Shown: positions 28,410 to 38,027 of the stretch, piece after piece
Numbering within the stretch: position 1 is the stretch's first letter
Layout: every line of letters starts with the position of its first letter
NCBI GenBank assembly: GCA_965203225.1
Contig: CBDBBW010000007.1
Span: 62,001 to 126,000 of the forward strand
Length of the DNA: 64,000 bases
Source of the DNA: JANQSP01 sp965203225
GTDB lineage: Bacteria; Bdellovibrionota; Bdellovibrionia; Bdellovibrionales; UBA1609
Reading direction: 5' to 3'
The notes under the pieces: model-generated
What the model was told of the DNA's origin: nothing
What the model saw: only the letters and a program-made list of their open reading frames with translations
Databases searched by the model: none
Position numbers and translations under genes: made by a program

Positions 28410-28439
28410 ATAGTAATCCAAGTTAAGTTATATTGTCAA
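28410..28439 (-). promoter_or_regulatory. candidate rho promoter
   Basis: On the minus strand TTGACA is followed after 18 nt by TACTAT, about 195 bp ahead of rho. It lies in the very AT-rich 394-bp gap between rho and the LysM gene (28217-28610). The long untranslated leader would fit the autoregulation known for rho. No RNA gene is seen in the gap. Confidence 0.4.
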
Positions 28440-28610
28440 TCTGAAAATATGTATTTTTTATTTTCCCAATATGATAAAATAACAGAATTGATTTTTTTAA
28501 AATTATTTTACCAAGTATTTTTAATAACTTAAGTCCGGTAACGAATCGACTGCCGGAAGTTTTTTTCGCTTTAAGTCTGTAAAAGGATTTTTTTAAAAGA
28601 CCGGAAGTTC

Positions 28611-29957
28611 TTATTCATCAATTTCAAAATTGGTGGCTGTATAATCAAAATTCTGCTTTTTGTTCCGTTTTCTAATAATCACAATCATACAAATCAAAGC
28701 CACAAAAGCCAAAGCCACTCCCACAATCACATTCATTTGTGAAGATTGAAGAAAGCTGGAAAGTCGGCCCGGCCGTTCACCATCGGGACTGCCGGGGCTT
28801 GAGCTGGTGGAACCGAGGTTTGGATCAGGGCTTTTTTCTTCCGAAACCTTATCTTCCTCCTCTACTGTCGAGGGAGGGGGAGGAGTTTCAACTTCCGGTT
28901 CTTCAATTTCCGGTTCTTCAATTTCCGATTCCGTTTCATCCTCCTCCGGTAGCACTTCTGGTTCCTCTATGGGTGGAGGTGGAGTGCTTTTTGTTTCCGT
29001 AGAGGGAGGGAGAGATGGAGCGGAGGTTTTTTTTGACCAATATCTGATTGTTAGTGCTTTATTGACAATCCATTTGGATTGCAAATCCGGATTAGTAGCC
29101 CAGATTTCCTTCCAGCTATTGGTATTCCCTAATAATTGTTTGGCCACTTTACGAATGTTCTGCCCGGCTTGCACTTGATGATAAGCGGGCTGAATACCGT
29201 TATCCTCAAAATAAAACAAAATCTGGTTAGAAGATTGGGGACGACGGGGGGATTGATAATAAATTTTATCCCCTACTTTTACACTTCTGGCTTTTAAATG
29301 CGGATTAACGGCGTATAACTGATTAACTTGATTTGAACCAAAAATTTTATTACTGATAGCTTTAATATTTTCTCCCGGCCGGGCGATATAAACTGCATTA
29401 ACCAAAAAATCCTTTTTCTGATAAGGCTGACTTTTAATTTTTTTATATGGTATCGGTTTTTTTTGTTTTACAGTGGAGTCTTTCGCTTCCATGCCGGGCG
29501 AAGCGGGCTTCTCGCGAAAAAAGGAAGCAGGACCACCGGGGGGACTTTTATCCTTGCTCTCATTCTCTCTTTCATCAAAATTTTCAGACGAACTCTCCTC
29601 ATTCTCAATAGAATCTTCCGGCACTTCTATAAAATCCTCTTCATTAAAATCTTCAGGCGAACTCTCTTCATTCTCAATAGAATCTTCCGGCACTTCCATA
29701 AGATCTTCTTCATCAATATAATGAATATTCTCCTCTCCCTCTAAAGGGGCTTCTTCCTGAGCTTCTGATTCTTCTTCTTCGCTCTTATAAGGTGATTCCT
29801 CTTCCACCTCTTCTTCACCTGCTTCACCTTCTTCCTCTTCGTAATATTCTTCCTCTTCTTCTGTTCCTTCAGAATCACTGGAGTCAAACATAGTACAGGA
29901 AGGAAATAAAAAAAGGGAAAATAACAGACAAAAAAGAAAACCCAGTTGATGTATCAT
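28611..29957 (-). CDS. LysM lipoprotein with acidic N-terminal region and C-terminal membrane helix
   Basis: A 448-aa predicted envelope protein. A signal peptide ends in FPSC (Cys21, lipobox-like). Residues 28-150 are extremely Glu/Ser-rich and contain a near-duplicate block around VPEDSIENEESS. Two LysM-type domains follow (about 188-235, ARPGENIKAISNKIFG...; and 255-305, VQAGQNIRKVAKQLLG...), which bind peptidoglycan. A Pro/Glu/Ser-rich linker then leads to a transmembrane helix (409-428) and a short basic cytoplasmic-type tail. LysM plus acidic linkers plus a C-terminal helix loosely recalls FimV-type polar hub proteins, but the order differs. Function unknown. Confidence 0.7.
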   Translation of the reverse strand: MIHQLGFLFCLLFSLFLFPSCTMFDSSDSEGTEEEEEYYEEEEGEAGEEEVEEESPYKSEEEESEAQEEAPLEGEENIHYIDEEDLMEVPEDSIENEESSPEDFNEEDFIEVPEDSIENEESSSENFDERENESKDKSPPGGPASFFREKPASPGMEAKDSTVKQKKPIPYKKIKSQPYQKKDFLVNAVYIARPGENIKAISNKIFGSNQVNQLYAVNPHLKARSVKVGDKIYYQSPRRPQSSNQILFYFEDNGIQPAYHQVQAGQNIRKVAKQLLGNTNSWKEIWATNPDLQSKWIVNKALTIRYWSKKTSAPSLPPSTETKSTPPPPIEEPEVLPEEDETESEIEEPEIEEPEVETPPPPSTVEEEDKVSEEKSPDPNLGSTSSSPGSPDGERPGRLSSFLQSSQMNVIVGVALAFVALICMIVIIRKRNKKQNFDYTATNFEIDE

Positions 29958-30121
29958 AAGTTGAAAAAACCTTTATCAGGGTGGCAATTTGTGATTTTTT
30001 TAGTAAAGTAAATTTTAATCTCTCAAATTGTCCTTAATGTGTTTTTGTTTTTTAATTGAATCAGGAATAAAGAATAAAGTCTAATACATAAGTCCATAAT
30101 CTGGACCATAGGCTAAGCAAT

Positions 30122-31057
30122 TTAAAATTGACATAATAGGCCATATCTTAATCCCATTGTTGAAACAACGCATTCATTCCAATGAAATTTTTCCATGCTT
30201 TGCTTTAATACACTTAAACCCGCTGGCAAAACATCTGCCCGATAAAAAGGCATACCTTTTAAATTTTTTCTTTTTTCAAAAGGAAGCTGACATAAATATT
30301 CCCACCAATAATTCACCTGCCCCAGAGGGACCAGCTCTCCATGCAAATTCCCGGTTTGATCTGTTTTATTTTTTAAAGCGGCCAAAGTGGTGGGGGTTCC
30401 AGCAGTAGCTACCAAAAGAGATTTTTTCGAAAAGGAAAAAGGAATTTGCTCTAATTCCTTTTGAATGTTTTTCATAAGAAGAACCTTGTTTTCCTCTGAT
30501 GGAGGGTCCTTGCACATAAATTCCTCTGTCAGGTTTACTGAACCAATGGGAAGACTGAAATACTGACGGGCTGTACTGATCTCCGTTGAAGCGCCTCCGA
30601 TATCTATCACTACGGCGGACATCGGATCTACTGGAAGCTGAAACAAAGCTCCTTTGCGGCTAAGCCTGGCTTCTTCTCGCGCGGAAATAATCTTAACGGA
30701 AAAACCGTATTGATCACCCATTGTCAGTAATTCCTCGACGTTTTGAGCTGTCCGAGCGGCTGCCGTAGCCACACATTTTATACATTCTACGGAATATTGA
30801 TTAACGAGTTTACGCGCTTTCTCAAAAAAAAATCTTTGTCTTTCCAAAGCTTCCTTCTGAATCAAGGGGGCAGAGGGGAGGGAAGACTCTTTGTTACGAT
30901 TTTGCCTGCTGATTTTAGTTTTTGAAAAGCCTTCCGCCAAGCGGGTGAAGAACAACTGATCCTCCCATATCTCATGATTCTCCGGGTTATCTTTCGAAAG
31001 ACGGGCTATCAACAATAAAGAAGTATTGGATCCTATATCCAGCACTGCTACAATCAA
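30122..31057 (-). CDS. exopolyphosphatase / pppGpp phosphatase (Ppx/GppA family)
   Basis: A 311-aa cytoplasmic ASKHA-fold phosphatase. VLDIGSNTSLLLIA at residues 5-18 is the first phosphate-binding loop, VVIDIGGASTEIS (about 149-161) the second, and the PIGSVNLTEEF segment follows as expected. Family members hydrolyse polyphosphate or pppGpp; the short single-domain form does not separate the two. The start is TTG, overlapping the TGA of gatB by four bases (TTGA), so translation is coupled to gatB. Confidence 0.88.
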   Translation of the reverse strand: MIVAVLDIGSNTSLLLIARLSKDNPENHEIWEDQLFFTRLAEGFSKTKISRQNRNKESSLPSAPLIQKEALERQRFFFEKARKLVNQYSVECIKCVATAAARTAQNVEELLTMGDQYGFSVKIISAREEARLSRKGALFQLPVDPMSAVVIDIGGASTEISTARQYFSLPIGSVNLTEEFMCKDPPSEENKVLLMKNIQKELEQIPFSFSKKSLLVATAGTPTTLAALKNKTDQTGNLHGELVPLGQVNYWWEYLCQLPFEKRKNLKGMPFYRADVLPAGLSVLKQSMEKFHWNECVVSTMGLRYGLLCQF

Positions 31058-32520
31058 TTTTTTAATTTCTCCTTTAACACCTGACTCAATTGCTCTGGAT
31101 CCGCCTGCCCTTTACAGGACTTCATAACCTCCCCCACAAAGAAACCGAAAATCTTCTCCCTTCCGTTTCTGTAGTCTTCCACCTGTTTTGGAAATTTACT
31201 CATCACTTCTTTCACCATAGAGACCAAAGTGGTTTTATCACTGATTTTTTTCCAGCTCCGTTTTTCCACTATTTTTTTAGGATCCTCTTTTGTGTTCCAC
31301 ATCTCAGCAAAAATCTTTTTTCCCATCTTTCCCGAAATTTCCTTTTGTTCAATCATTTTCACCAGCTCCCCCAGCTTTTCGGGGGACACGGGGCTGTCAC
31401 CAATATCTGTCTTTTTTTCCTCATTTAGATAAGCCAACACCTCATTGATAAGCCAGTTGGCGGCAATCCGGGCCGACGCTTTTGCGGCCACTATTTTTTC
31501 AAAATAATCCGCTCGAGACTTTTCTTCGGTAATGAGAAAAGCCTCCTTGGAGGAAAGCCCGTACTGTGTCTGAAAACGATCTGCTTTCTGCAAAAAAGAC
31601 TCAGGTATTTTTTGTCTCTGATGTTCAATCCATTCCTCGGACAAAAATAAAGGCAAAAGATCGGGATCAGGAAAATAGCGATAATCACTGGCTTCCTCTT
31701 TGGAACGAAGAGGAAAAGTTTTGTTTTTAACAGAGTCGTACAGGCGTGTTTCCTGTATTACTTTATTTCCTTCACCGAGGATGTGAATTTGCCTTTGGAT
31801 TTCATATTCCACCGCTTTTTCAATAAACTTGAATGAATTGAGATTTTTCAATTCCGTCCGGGTGCCGAGCCGGTTGTCTGACATTTTCTGCACACTGACA
31901 TTACAGTCACAGCGCAAAGAACCTTCCTCCAGGTTTCCATCACATACATTAAGATATTTTAAAATTTTTCTTATAGAACGAACTACTTCAGCCGCTTCCT
32001 CCGGAGAACTTATATCCGGCTGAGAAACAATTTCCACCAAGGGCACCCCCGCTCGATTAAAATTCACGAGGGAGCAATGCCCTCTGTGATGAAACCGACC
32101 TGCATCTTCTTCTATATGCACCCTTTGGATCCGCACTTTTTTTCTCACTCCTTTGCATTCAAACTGGATATATCCTTCCTCGGAAACCGGCTTTTCATAC
32201 TGGGATATTTGATATCCTTTGGGCAAATCAGGATAAAAATAATTTTTTCGGGCAAAAACAGACTTCCGATTGACTCGACAATTTAAAGCCAGGCCCACTT
32301 TGACCGCGTACTCCAACGCTTTGCCGTTCAAAACAGGCAAAGTTCCCGGCAGTCCCAAACTAACAGGATTAATATTTTGATTCTCCATTTTCACAAAGCG
32401 GGAAGAGTCAACAGAAAACAATTTACTGTCCGTCAAAAGCTGAGCATGAATTTCCAAGCCAATAACCGCTTTCCATTCTCCACCAGGCGGTTTGTCACCA
32501 CTGAGCTGTGTTTTTTTCAT
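31054..32520 (-). CDS. gatB: Asp-tRNA(Asn)/Glu-tRNA(Gln) amidotransferase subunit B
   Basis: The tRNA-binding and kinase/transamidase subunit of GatCAB, which converts misacylated Glu-tRNA-Gln or Asp-tRNA-Asn to the correct amide form. The 488-aa product shows VIGLEIHAQL at the start of the cradle domain, SLGLPGTLPVLN, FYPDLPKGYQISQYEKP, EDAGR.H, and DYRYFPDPDLLPL, then the helical YqeY-like tail. The ATG is preceded by AGGACAGGT; a GTG eight codons earlier is less likely. It lies downstream of gatC and gatA, and ppx follows with overlap. Confidence 0.97.
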   Translation of the reverse strand: MKKTQLSGDKPPGGEWKAVIGLEIHAQLLTDSKLFSVDSSRFVKMENQNINPVSLGLPGTLPVLNGKALEYAVKVGLALNCRVNRKSVFARKNYFYPDLPKGYQISQYEKPVSEEGYIQFECKGVRKKVRIQRVHIEEDAGRFHHRGHCSLVNFNRAGVPLVEIVSQPDISSPEEAAEVVRSIRKILKYLNVCDGNLEEGSLRCDCNVSVQKMSDNRLGTRTELKNLNSFKFIEKAVEYEIQRQIHILGEGNKVIQETRLYDSVKNKTFPLRSKEEASDYRYFPDPDLLPLFLSEEWIEHQRQKIPESFLQKADRFQTQYGLSSKEAFLITEEKSRADYFEKIVAAKASARIAANWLINEVLAYLNEEKKTDIGDSPVSPEKLGELVKMIEQKEISGKMGKKIFAEMWNTKEDPKKIVEKRSWKKISDKTTLVSMVKEVMSKFPKQVEDYRNGREKIFGFFVGEVMKSCKGQADPEQLSQVLKEKLKN

Positions 32521-32575
32521 ATTACCTGTCCTCACGAATATCACCTTATTTTACGATCTTTTCCTTCCTGCATAA

Positions 32576-34048
32576 TCAAAGATCAGGCCTTTTCCCCACT
32601 GCCTTCATTTCATTTTGAATCAACAAAGCCACATCAAACAAAACTTGCTCATTGAAATGACCGGCAATCAACTGCACTCCCACAGGCAGAATCTTCTCGG
32701 TGGAAAAACCGGCCGGCACGGAAAGAGCGGGCAGTCCGGTCAGATTGGCTGACACCGTAAAACTATCAATCAGGTAAGACTTAAGAGAGCCTGCTGGATT
32801 TTCCCCCACTTTAAAAGCGGTCGACAGGGATACCGGGGCTATCAACACAGACACTTCGGAAAAAGCCTTCATAAATTGATCTCGAATTTGTCGACGAATC
32901 CGGGAGGCTTTATTGTAATATTCATCATAATAGCCACTGGAAAGACAATAGGTTCCCATGATAATTCTTCTTTTGACTTCATTTCCAAAACCTGATCCTC
33001 GATTTTGACTGTAAAACTCCTCCAGACTGGATGGTTTATTTTGAAAATTAAACCGATATCCGTAACGAACTCCATCGTAACGAGCCAAATTACTGGAAGC
33101 CTCGCTGGTGGAGATAAGATAATAAACCGGAACAGATGTACCCATCAGCGGAACGGAAACATCCTTTACAACTGCCCCTTGTGAATGCAAAAGATTTTCC
33201 ACTTTTTTCAAAATCTGCAACACTTCCGGTGAACAGGATTTTTCTGTGTATTCCCTATTAAGCCAGCCCACTTTTAAATTTTTGACATTTCCTTCATTCA
33301 TCCGCTTGGACCATTCAGGAACTTGTTTCACAAAAGAGGTGCTGTCTTTTTCATCTCTACCTGAAACAGCCTCCAGGACAAGGGCACTATCCTCTACATA
33401 CATTGTCATAGGCCCCGCCTGATCCAAACTGGAGGCGTAAGCAATCATCCCGTAGCGGCTGACCCGGCCATAAGTGGGCTTAACTCCCACCACATTACAA
33501 AAACTGGAAGGCTGGCGAATGGATCCTCCGGTGTCCGTGCCAATGGAAGCAACACAAAGCCCTGCGGATACAGCGCCGGCGGATCCGCCGCTGGATCCTC
33601 CCGGGACAAAATCCTTATTCCATGGGTTAAAGGCCGGACCGAAAGCGGAATGTTCATTGCTGTTTCCCATTGCAAACTCGTCTTGATTGCATTTACCTAT
33701 AATAATTGCCCCTGCTTTTTCCAAAAGCTGAGCCACTTGTGCGGAATAGGGTGCAACAAAATTTTCAAGAATTTTGGAGCCGGCGGTGGTTTTCATATCT
33801 TTTACGCAAAAAACATCCTTCAACAAAAAAGGGACGCCTGCCAATGGAAGATCCTGATACTGACCGATATTCTTATCCATATCTTTTGCTTTTTGAAGAG
33901 CCGCGGAGTTGACAGTCAGCACCGCGTTCAGATCGGAATTTAATTTTTCAATACGATTTAAATAAAACCGGCAAAGCTCCTCCACCGAAATTTTTTTATT
34001 CCGGATTAAAGAGGTAATATCTTTTATTTTACACTCAAGTAAGTTCAT
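32576..34048 (-). CDS. gatA: Asp-tRNA(Asn)/Glu-tRNA(Gln) amidotransferase subunit A
   Basis: The glutaminase/amidase subunit of GatCAB (490 aa), releasing ammonia from glutamine for the reaction on GatB. The amidase signature is intact: the catalytic lysine in PFLLKDVFCVKD (about 72-83), and GGSSGGSAGAVSAGLCV followed by IGTDTGGSIRQPSSFC with the Ser-cisSer-Lys residues. The ATG has a GGA site at short distance. It is 160 bp after gatC on the same strand, an unusually wide gap for these genes. Confidence 0.97.
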   Translation of the reverse strand: MNLLECKIKDITSLIRNKKISVEELCRFYLNRIEKLNSDLNAVLTVNSAALQKAKDMDKNIGQYQDLPLAGVPFLLKDVFCVKDMKTTAGSKILENFVAPYSAQVAQLLEKAGAIIIGKCNQDEFAMGNSNEHSAFGPAFNPWNKDFVPGGSSGGSAGAVSAGLCVASIGTDTGGSIRQPSSFCNVVGVKPTYGRVSRYGMIAYASSLDQAGPMTMYVEDSALVLEAVSGRDEKDSTSFVKQVPEWSKRMNEGNVKNLKVGWLNREYTEKSCSPEVLQILKKVENLLHSQGAVVKDVSVPLMGTSVPVYYLISTSEASSNLARYDGVRYGYRFNFQNKPSSLEEFYSQNRGSGFGNEVKRRIIMGTYCLSSGYYDEYYNKASRIRRQIRDQFMKAFSEVSVLIAPVSLSTAFKVGENPAGSLKSYLIDSFTVSANLTGLPALSVPAGFSTEKILPVGVQLIAGHFNEQVLFDVALLIQNEMKAVGKRPDL

Positions 34049-34207
34049 CTGTGTTCCATTACAGAAAGCTCAAAGCCGAACCATCCGCTCTTTTTTATAT
34101 TTTTGCCGGTTTACTTTTAATTTTGTTTTTGAGTGTTTTAATTCTTCCAAATCTCAAGTATGAATTTCTTTCCTCAAATTTTTTAAAAACGAAAAGTACA
34201 AATTTCC

Positions 34208-34498
34208 TTACTCCACCACCGGAGGGACTTTATATTCATTCCCCACTCTGTCCGGCGCCAGCAAAAGCAAAGCCTCTTTATTTTGTGTCTCCTGAGCTTG
34301 ATCCTCCCTGAAACCGGCCGTAGAAACAAGACCCTCCAGAGGGTATACCAAAGGCTCAACACCTTCGGTCTTCACAGAAGAAATTTGATTAAAATACTCA
34401 AACACCACCTGTAGTTGGCGGGTAAAAGCGATCTCTTCCTTTTCAGATAATTTAAGCCGGGCCAGCCGGGCGGCTTTCACCAATTCTTTTTTATTCAT
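34208..34498 (-). CDS. gatC: Asp-tRNA(Asn)/Glu-tRNA(Gln) amidotransferase subunit C
   Basis: The 96-aa assembly subunit that wraps the GatA-GatB interface. It shows the usual pattern: an N-terminal ARLARLKLSEKEE helix, a LQVVFEYFNQISSVKTEGVEPLVYP segment and a C-terminal FREDQAQ...LLLLAPDRVGNEYKVPPVVE tail. It is the first gene of the gatC-gatA-gatB-ppx group. No clear ribosome-binding site is seen. Confidence 0.93.
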   Translation of the reverse strand: MNKKELVKAARLARLKLSEKEEIAFTRQLQVVFEYFNQISSVKTEGVEPLVYPLEGLVSTAGFREDQAQETQNKEALLLLAPDRVGNEYKVPPVVE

Positions 34499-34891
34499 TA
34501 CGGACTACTTGTTGATTCGGTAAAAAAACAAGTTACCACTGTCTTGTGTTTAAGGCAAGGAAGTCTCGGGTATGTTTTCGCTTCTACCCGTTTTTCAGCG
34601 AACCTTTTAAGCTCTTTAGTAAAGAAGGCAAAAAACAACTGAAGGAATAATCACTTCAAAATTTCCCACGGCATAGAAAGTCATTTGACACTTGGGGAAA
34701 GCAATCATCGTGTGATTTGGAGGTCTTTTTCCCGTTTTAAAATCCTTTTTTTTGATCTGTTCCTCTGTGCACTGTTTTTTCCGATATAGATCGTATTCAT
34801 TTCCTTGTTTTTATCTTGTTTTGCGCTTGTTTCCTGACAGGGCGGCCGAACAACCGGCTGAGCGGAGGGAGATTAATCATCTTATAAAAGC

Positions 34892-35140
34892 CACGCTATT
34901 GGCGGCGAACGATACACGGACGGACTGAAAGGCATGTCTAAAAATTGTGATATGGGGATCAACACGCTATTGGCGGCGACTGATACACGGACGGACTGAA
35001 AGGCATGTCTAGAAATTGTGATATGGGGATCAACACGCTATTGGCGGCGAACGATATACGGACGGACTGAAAGGCATGTCTAGAAATTGTGATATGGGGA
35101 TCAACACGCTATTGGCGGCGAACGATATACGGACGGACTG
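34892..35140. repeat. 71-bp tandem repeat, 3.5 copies
   Basis: Three complete 71-bp units begin at 34893, 34964 and 35035, and a fourth stops after 35 bp. Each starts ACGCTATTGGCGGCGA and has CGGACGGACTG in the middle. Units differ at only a few positions (for example CAC to TAC before GGACGG, and an A/G change in the second half). The fragment that recurs four times is 36 bp and the part between recurs three times nearly unchanged. It lies in the 925-bp gap between gatC and ligA (34499-35423), which otherwise shows no gene. Confidence 0.95.
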
Positions 35141-35423
35141 CCTTCAGCAAAGGAACATTAGCCACCCCACCCCCTTTTAAAGCTCCTCTTCCCGCCCTGC
35201 CAAATCATTAAAGTCGAAAAATCTTAAAAATCGGATTAATGTAAAACAGCTTTTATCACCTTTTGTCCGTTGTTAGTGACTTCCAGAGTCTCGTATCCTC
35301 ATGAGGATTTGACAGAAAAAAATCCGGTTGTAATAAGAAAAATATTGATTTTTAAAATACCAGGCAATTGCCCCATGAAATATTAACACTATAATAACAG
35401 TTAAGAAAAACAGGTGGGCAATT

Positions 35424-37577
35424 ATGAAAAACAAAACCATCAAAAAAACAAAAGAACGGATGAGGGAGCTTAAATCCCTAATTCACAAGCACGACCATTT
35501 TTATTACAATTTGGACCGGCCGGAAATCAATGACTACGAATACGATCAACTCTTCAATGAACTGAAGTATCTGGAAAAACAGCATCCGGATCTAATAGAA
35601 CCGGACTCCCCCAGCCACAGAGTACCTGGCAAAGCTCTGTCCCATTTCGAAAAAGCGACACATAAAAAGGATATGCTTTCTCTGCAGAATACCTACAACG
35701 AAGAGGAAATTATATCTTTTTACGAAAAAACACAAAAAGTCCTGTCTACTTCCTTGAATTTTTTATTGGAGCCTAAGCTGGACGGGGTGGCTGTCAATCT
35801 CATTTATGAAAAGGGCTGTTTAACAAAAGCTCTGACCCGGGGGGACGGACACACAGGGGAAAATGTACTTAAAAATATAAAAACCATTCGGACGATCCCT
35901 CTTCAACTGCCTATATCAACTAAAATATTGGAAATCCGGGGGGAAGTGGTTTTACTCAAAGAAGATTTTAAGAAGATCAATAAAATGCAGGAAGAGCAAG
36001 GCCTCAGTTATTTTGCCAACCCCAGAAATATGGCAGCTGGAAGCCTTCGCCAGTTGGATTCTCGTGTGACCGCCCGTCGGCCGTTAAAATTTTTTGCACA
36101 CTCTCCGGGTTTTTCAAAAGGAATTGAACTAAACAGCCAAAGCGATTTTTTAAAAAAAATAAAAACCTGGGGTCTGCCTGCTTTGCCCATCATGAATTTT
36201 GATTCCTTCCAAATGAAAAACAAAGATAAACGCTTTCCGGCCTGCGCCCTTTGCAAAAATGAAACTGAAATTTTAAAATATTTTCATATTATGGAAAAAG
36301 CCAGGCATCAATTTCCATTCGAAATAGACGGAATTGTCATCAAGGTAAACAATTTTTTCGATCAGGAAAAAATGGGCTTCATCAGCCGATCCCCGCGTTG
36401 GGCGAAAGCCGCAAAGTTTAAGCCGGAAAGAGCGACAAGCTTTGTGCAAAATATTTCCATTCAAGTGGGAAGAACGGGAGTTCTGACCCCTGTGGCCCAT
36501 GTTAAACCGGTAGCAGTAGGAGGAGTGACCATCACTCATGCCACCTTACACAATCAATCGGAAATACATAAAAAAGATATCAGAATAGGGGATGCAGTCA
36601 TCGTGGATAGAGCGGGAGATGTGATACCGGAAATTGTTCAAGTAGACTTTTCTAAAAGAAAGAAAACCGCCCGGGTTTTTAAAATGCCCGAAACCTGCCC
36701 CTCCTGTTCTTCCAAAGTGGAGATAACGAGGGATATTGTTTTTTGTGTCAACTCCCTTTGTCCGGCAGCGACTTTACAGTCTCTCATTCACTTTGCCTCC
36801 AAAAAAGCCATGAACATAGAATTTTTGGGCAATAAAATCATGGAAAAGCTGTACAAAGAAAAAGCTGTACAAAAATTTTCAGACATTTACCGGTTAACAA
36901 AAGAAAAACTTTTAAGTTTGGAGGGGATGGGGGAAAAGTCCAGCCGGCGCATATTATCCAGTATTGAAAAAAGCAAAGAAGTCAGTTTGTCCTCTTTTAT
37001 TTTCGCTCTCAACATTCGGCATATTGGGGAGCAAACTGCCCGCAACTTAAGCGCTTTTTCATTTAAAACTGATTTAGAGAAGAAAAACAAGAAAGCCTAT
37101 TCCTCTCCGGCTTCCTTGTTTCTGGAGGAAAAACAGCCGGCGGCAATAGCCCTTTATCGCCTCGCCACAGCTCAGGAGGAAGAACTGCAAAAAATCCCCG
37201 ATATTGGCATTGTTGTAGCCCGCTCTTTACTGGAGGCCTTTTCGAGAAATTCTTTTGTAAAAGAAATACGAGACTTGTTTTCCCTTGGGCTTCAAATCAC
37301 AGGGCCAGAGGCAGAGGAAACATTCAAACACAAACCTTTTACCGGGCAAAAAATCGCCATCACCGGAAGTCTGCCTCAAAGCAGAGATCAGGTGAAAAAA
37401 CTCATCCTTTCGCTTGGCGGGCAGACACAAAATATGGTGAACAAAAAAACCGATTTTCTCCTGACCGGAACCGGAGAAGACAGAAAAAAACCATCCCAGA
37501 AAACACAAAAAGCCAAAGAATTAAATATCGCTATATTAGACTGGGATACTTTTCAAAAAAACGCTGGATTGAATTAG
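35424..37577 (+). CDS. ligA: NAD-dependent DNA ligase
   Basis: Seals nicks during replication and repair using NAD+. The 717-aa protein has the full layout: NAD-binding Ia domain (YDQLFNELKYLE), adenylation site with lysine in EPKLDGVAVNL (about residue 117-119), OB-fold with GRTGVLTPVAHVKPV, a four-cysteine zinc finger (CPSC...CVNSLCP near 420-440), helix-hairpin-helix region, and a C-terminal BRCT domain (FTGQKIAITGSLPQSRDQV). The ATG has AGGTGGG upstream. It stands alone on the plus strand in a repeat-rich part of the window. Confidence 0.97.
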   Translation: MKNKTIKKTKERMRELKSLIHKHDHFYYNLDRPEINDYEYDQLFNELKYLEKQHPDLIEPDSPSHRVPGKALSHFEKATHKKDMLSLQNTYNEEEIISFYEKTQKVLSTSLNFLLEPKLDGVAVNLIYEKGCLTKALTRGDGHTGENVLKNIKTIRTIPLQLPISTKILEIRGEVVLLKEDFKKINKMQEEQGLSYFANPRNMAAGSLRQLDSRVTARRPLKFFAHSPGFSKGIELNSQSDFLKKIKTWGLPALPIMNFDSFQMKNKDKRFPACALCKNETEILKYFHIMEKARHQFPFEIDGIVIKVNNFFDQEKMGFISRSPRWAKAAKFKPERATSFVQNISIQVGRTGVLTPVAHVKPVAVGGVTITHATLHNQSEIHKKDIRIGDAVIVDRAGDVIPEIVQVDFSKRKKTARVFKMPETCPSCSSKVEITRDIVFCVNSLCPAATLQSLIHFASKKAMNIEFLGNKIMEKLYKEKAVQKFSDIYRLTKEKLLSLEGMGEKSSRRILSSIEKSKEVSLSSFIFALNIRHIGEQTARNLSAFSFKTDLEKKNKKAYSSPASLFLEEKQPAAIALYRLATAQEEELQKIPDIGIVVARSLLEAFSRNSFVKEIRDLFSLGLQITGPEAEETFKHKPFTGQKIAITGSLPQSRDQVKKLILSLGGQTQNMVNKKTDFLLTGTGEDRKKPSQKTQKAKELNIAILDWDTFQKNAGLN

Positions 37578-38027
37578 AAAATAAAAAAAGAAAAAAATTT
37601 TGCTCTAAAATCCAAAGCCGGAAATTCCTGCACCTTCTCCATATATTTTATAACTTAAAATTAAAAGTGATTTTTTCTATCTTCCTCAGTTCCACTGTGA
37701 TTTTTGTTGCAATCTTTAAAACAATATTGCTGTGTGTCTATCAGTTATGAAATAATCCTCCTATAAATAGATTCTCACCTGATTTTTTTAATAAAGATAT
37801 TTTTACCTCCCCCTCCCCTTAGTCATTTAATTCAATTGATTTTCAGTAATTTACATATATATCAATGTCATAAAAAAAAGACAGGACTGTTTTACTATAC
37901 TGTCAAAAAAGAACACCACACTGATCAAAGTAAGACATATTGTCTTCCAAATCACAGGCACAACAAAAATCTCTACAAAAACATCAGGCTCTCAGATGAA
38001 TTTCAGTGGAAAACAAAACACCTTCCC

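Noticed and set aside
34892..35140. CRISPR array (36-bp repeat, 35-bp spacers)
   Set aside because: The three would-be spacers are identical apart from one base, so it is a tandem repeat.
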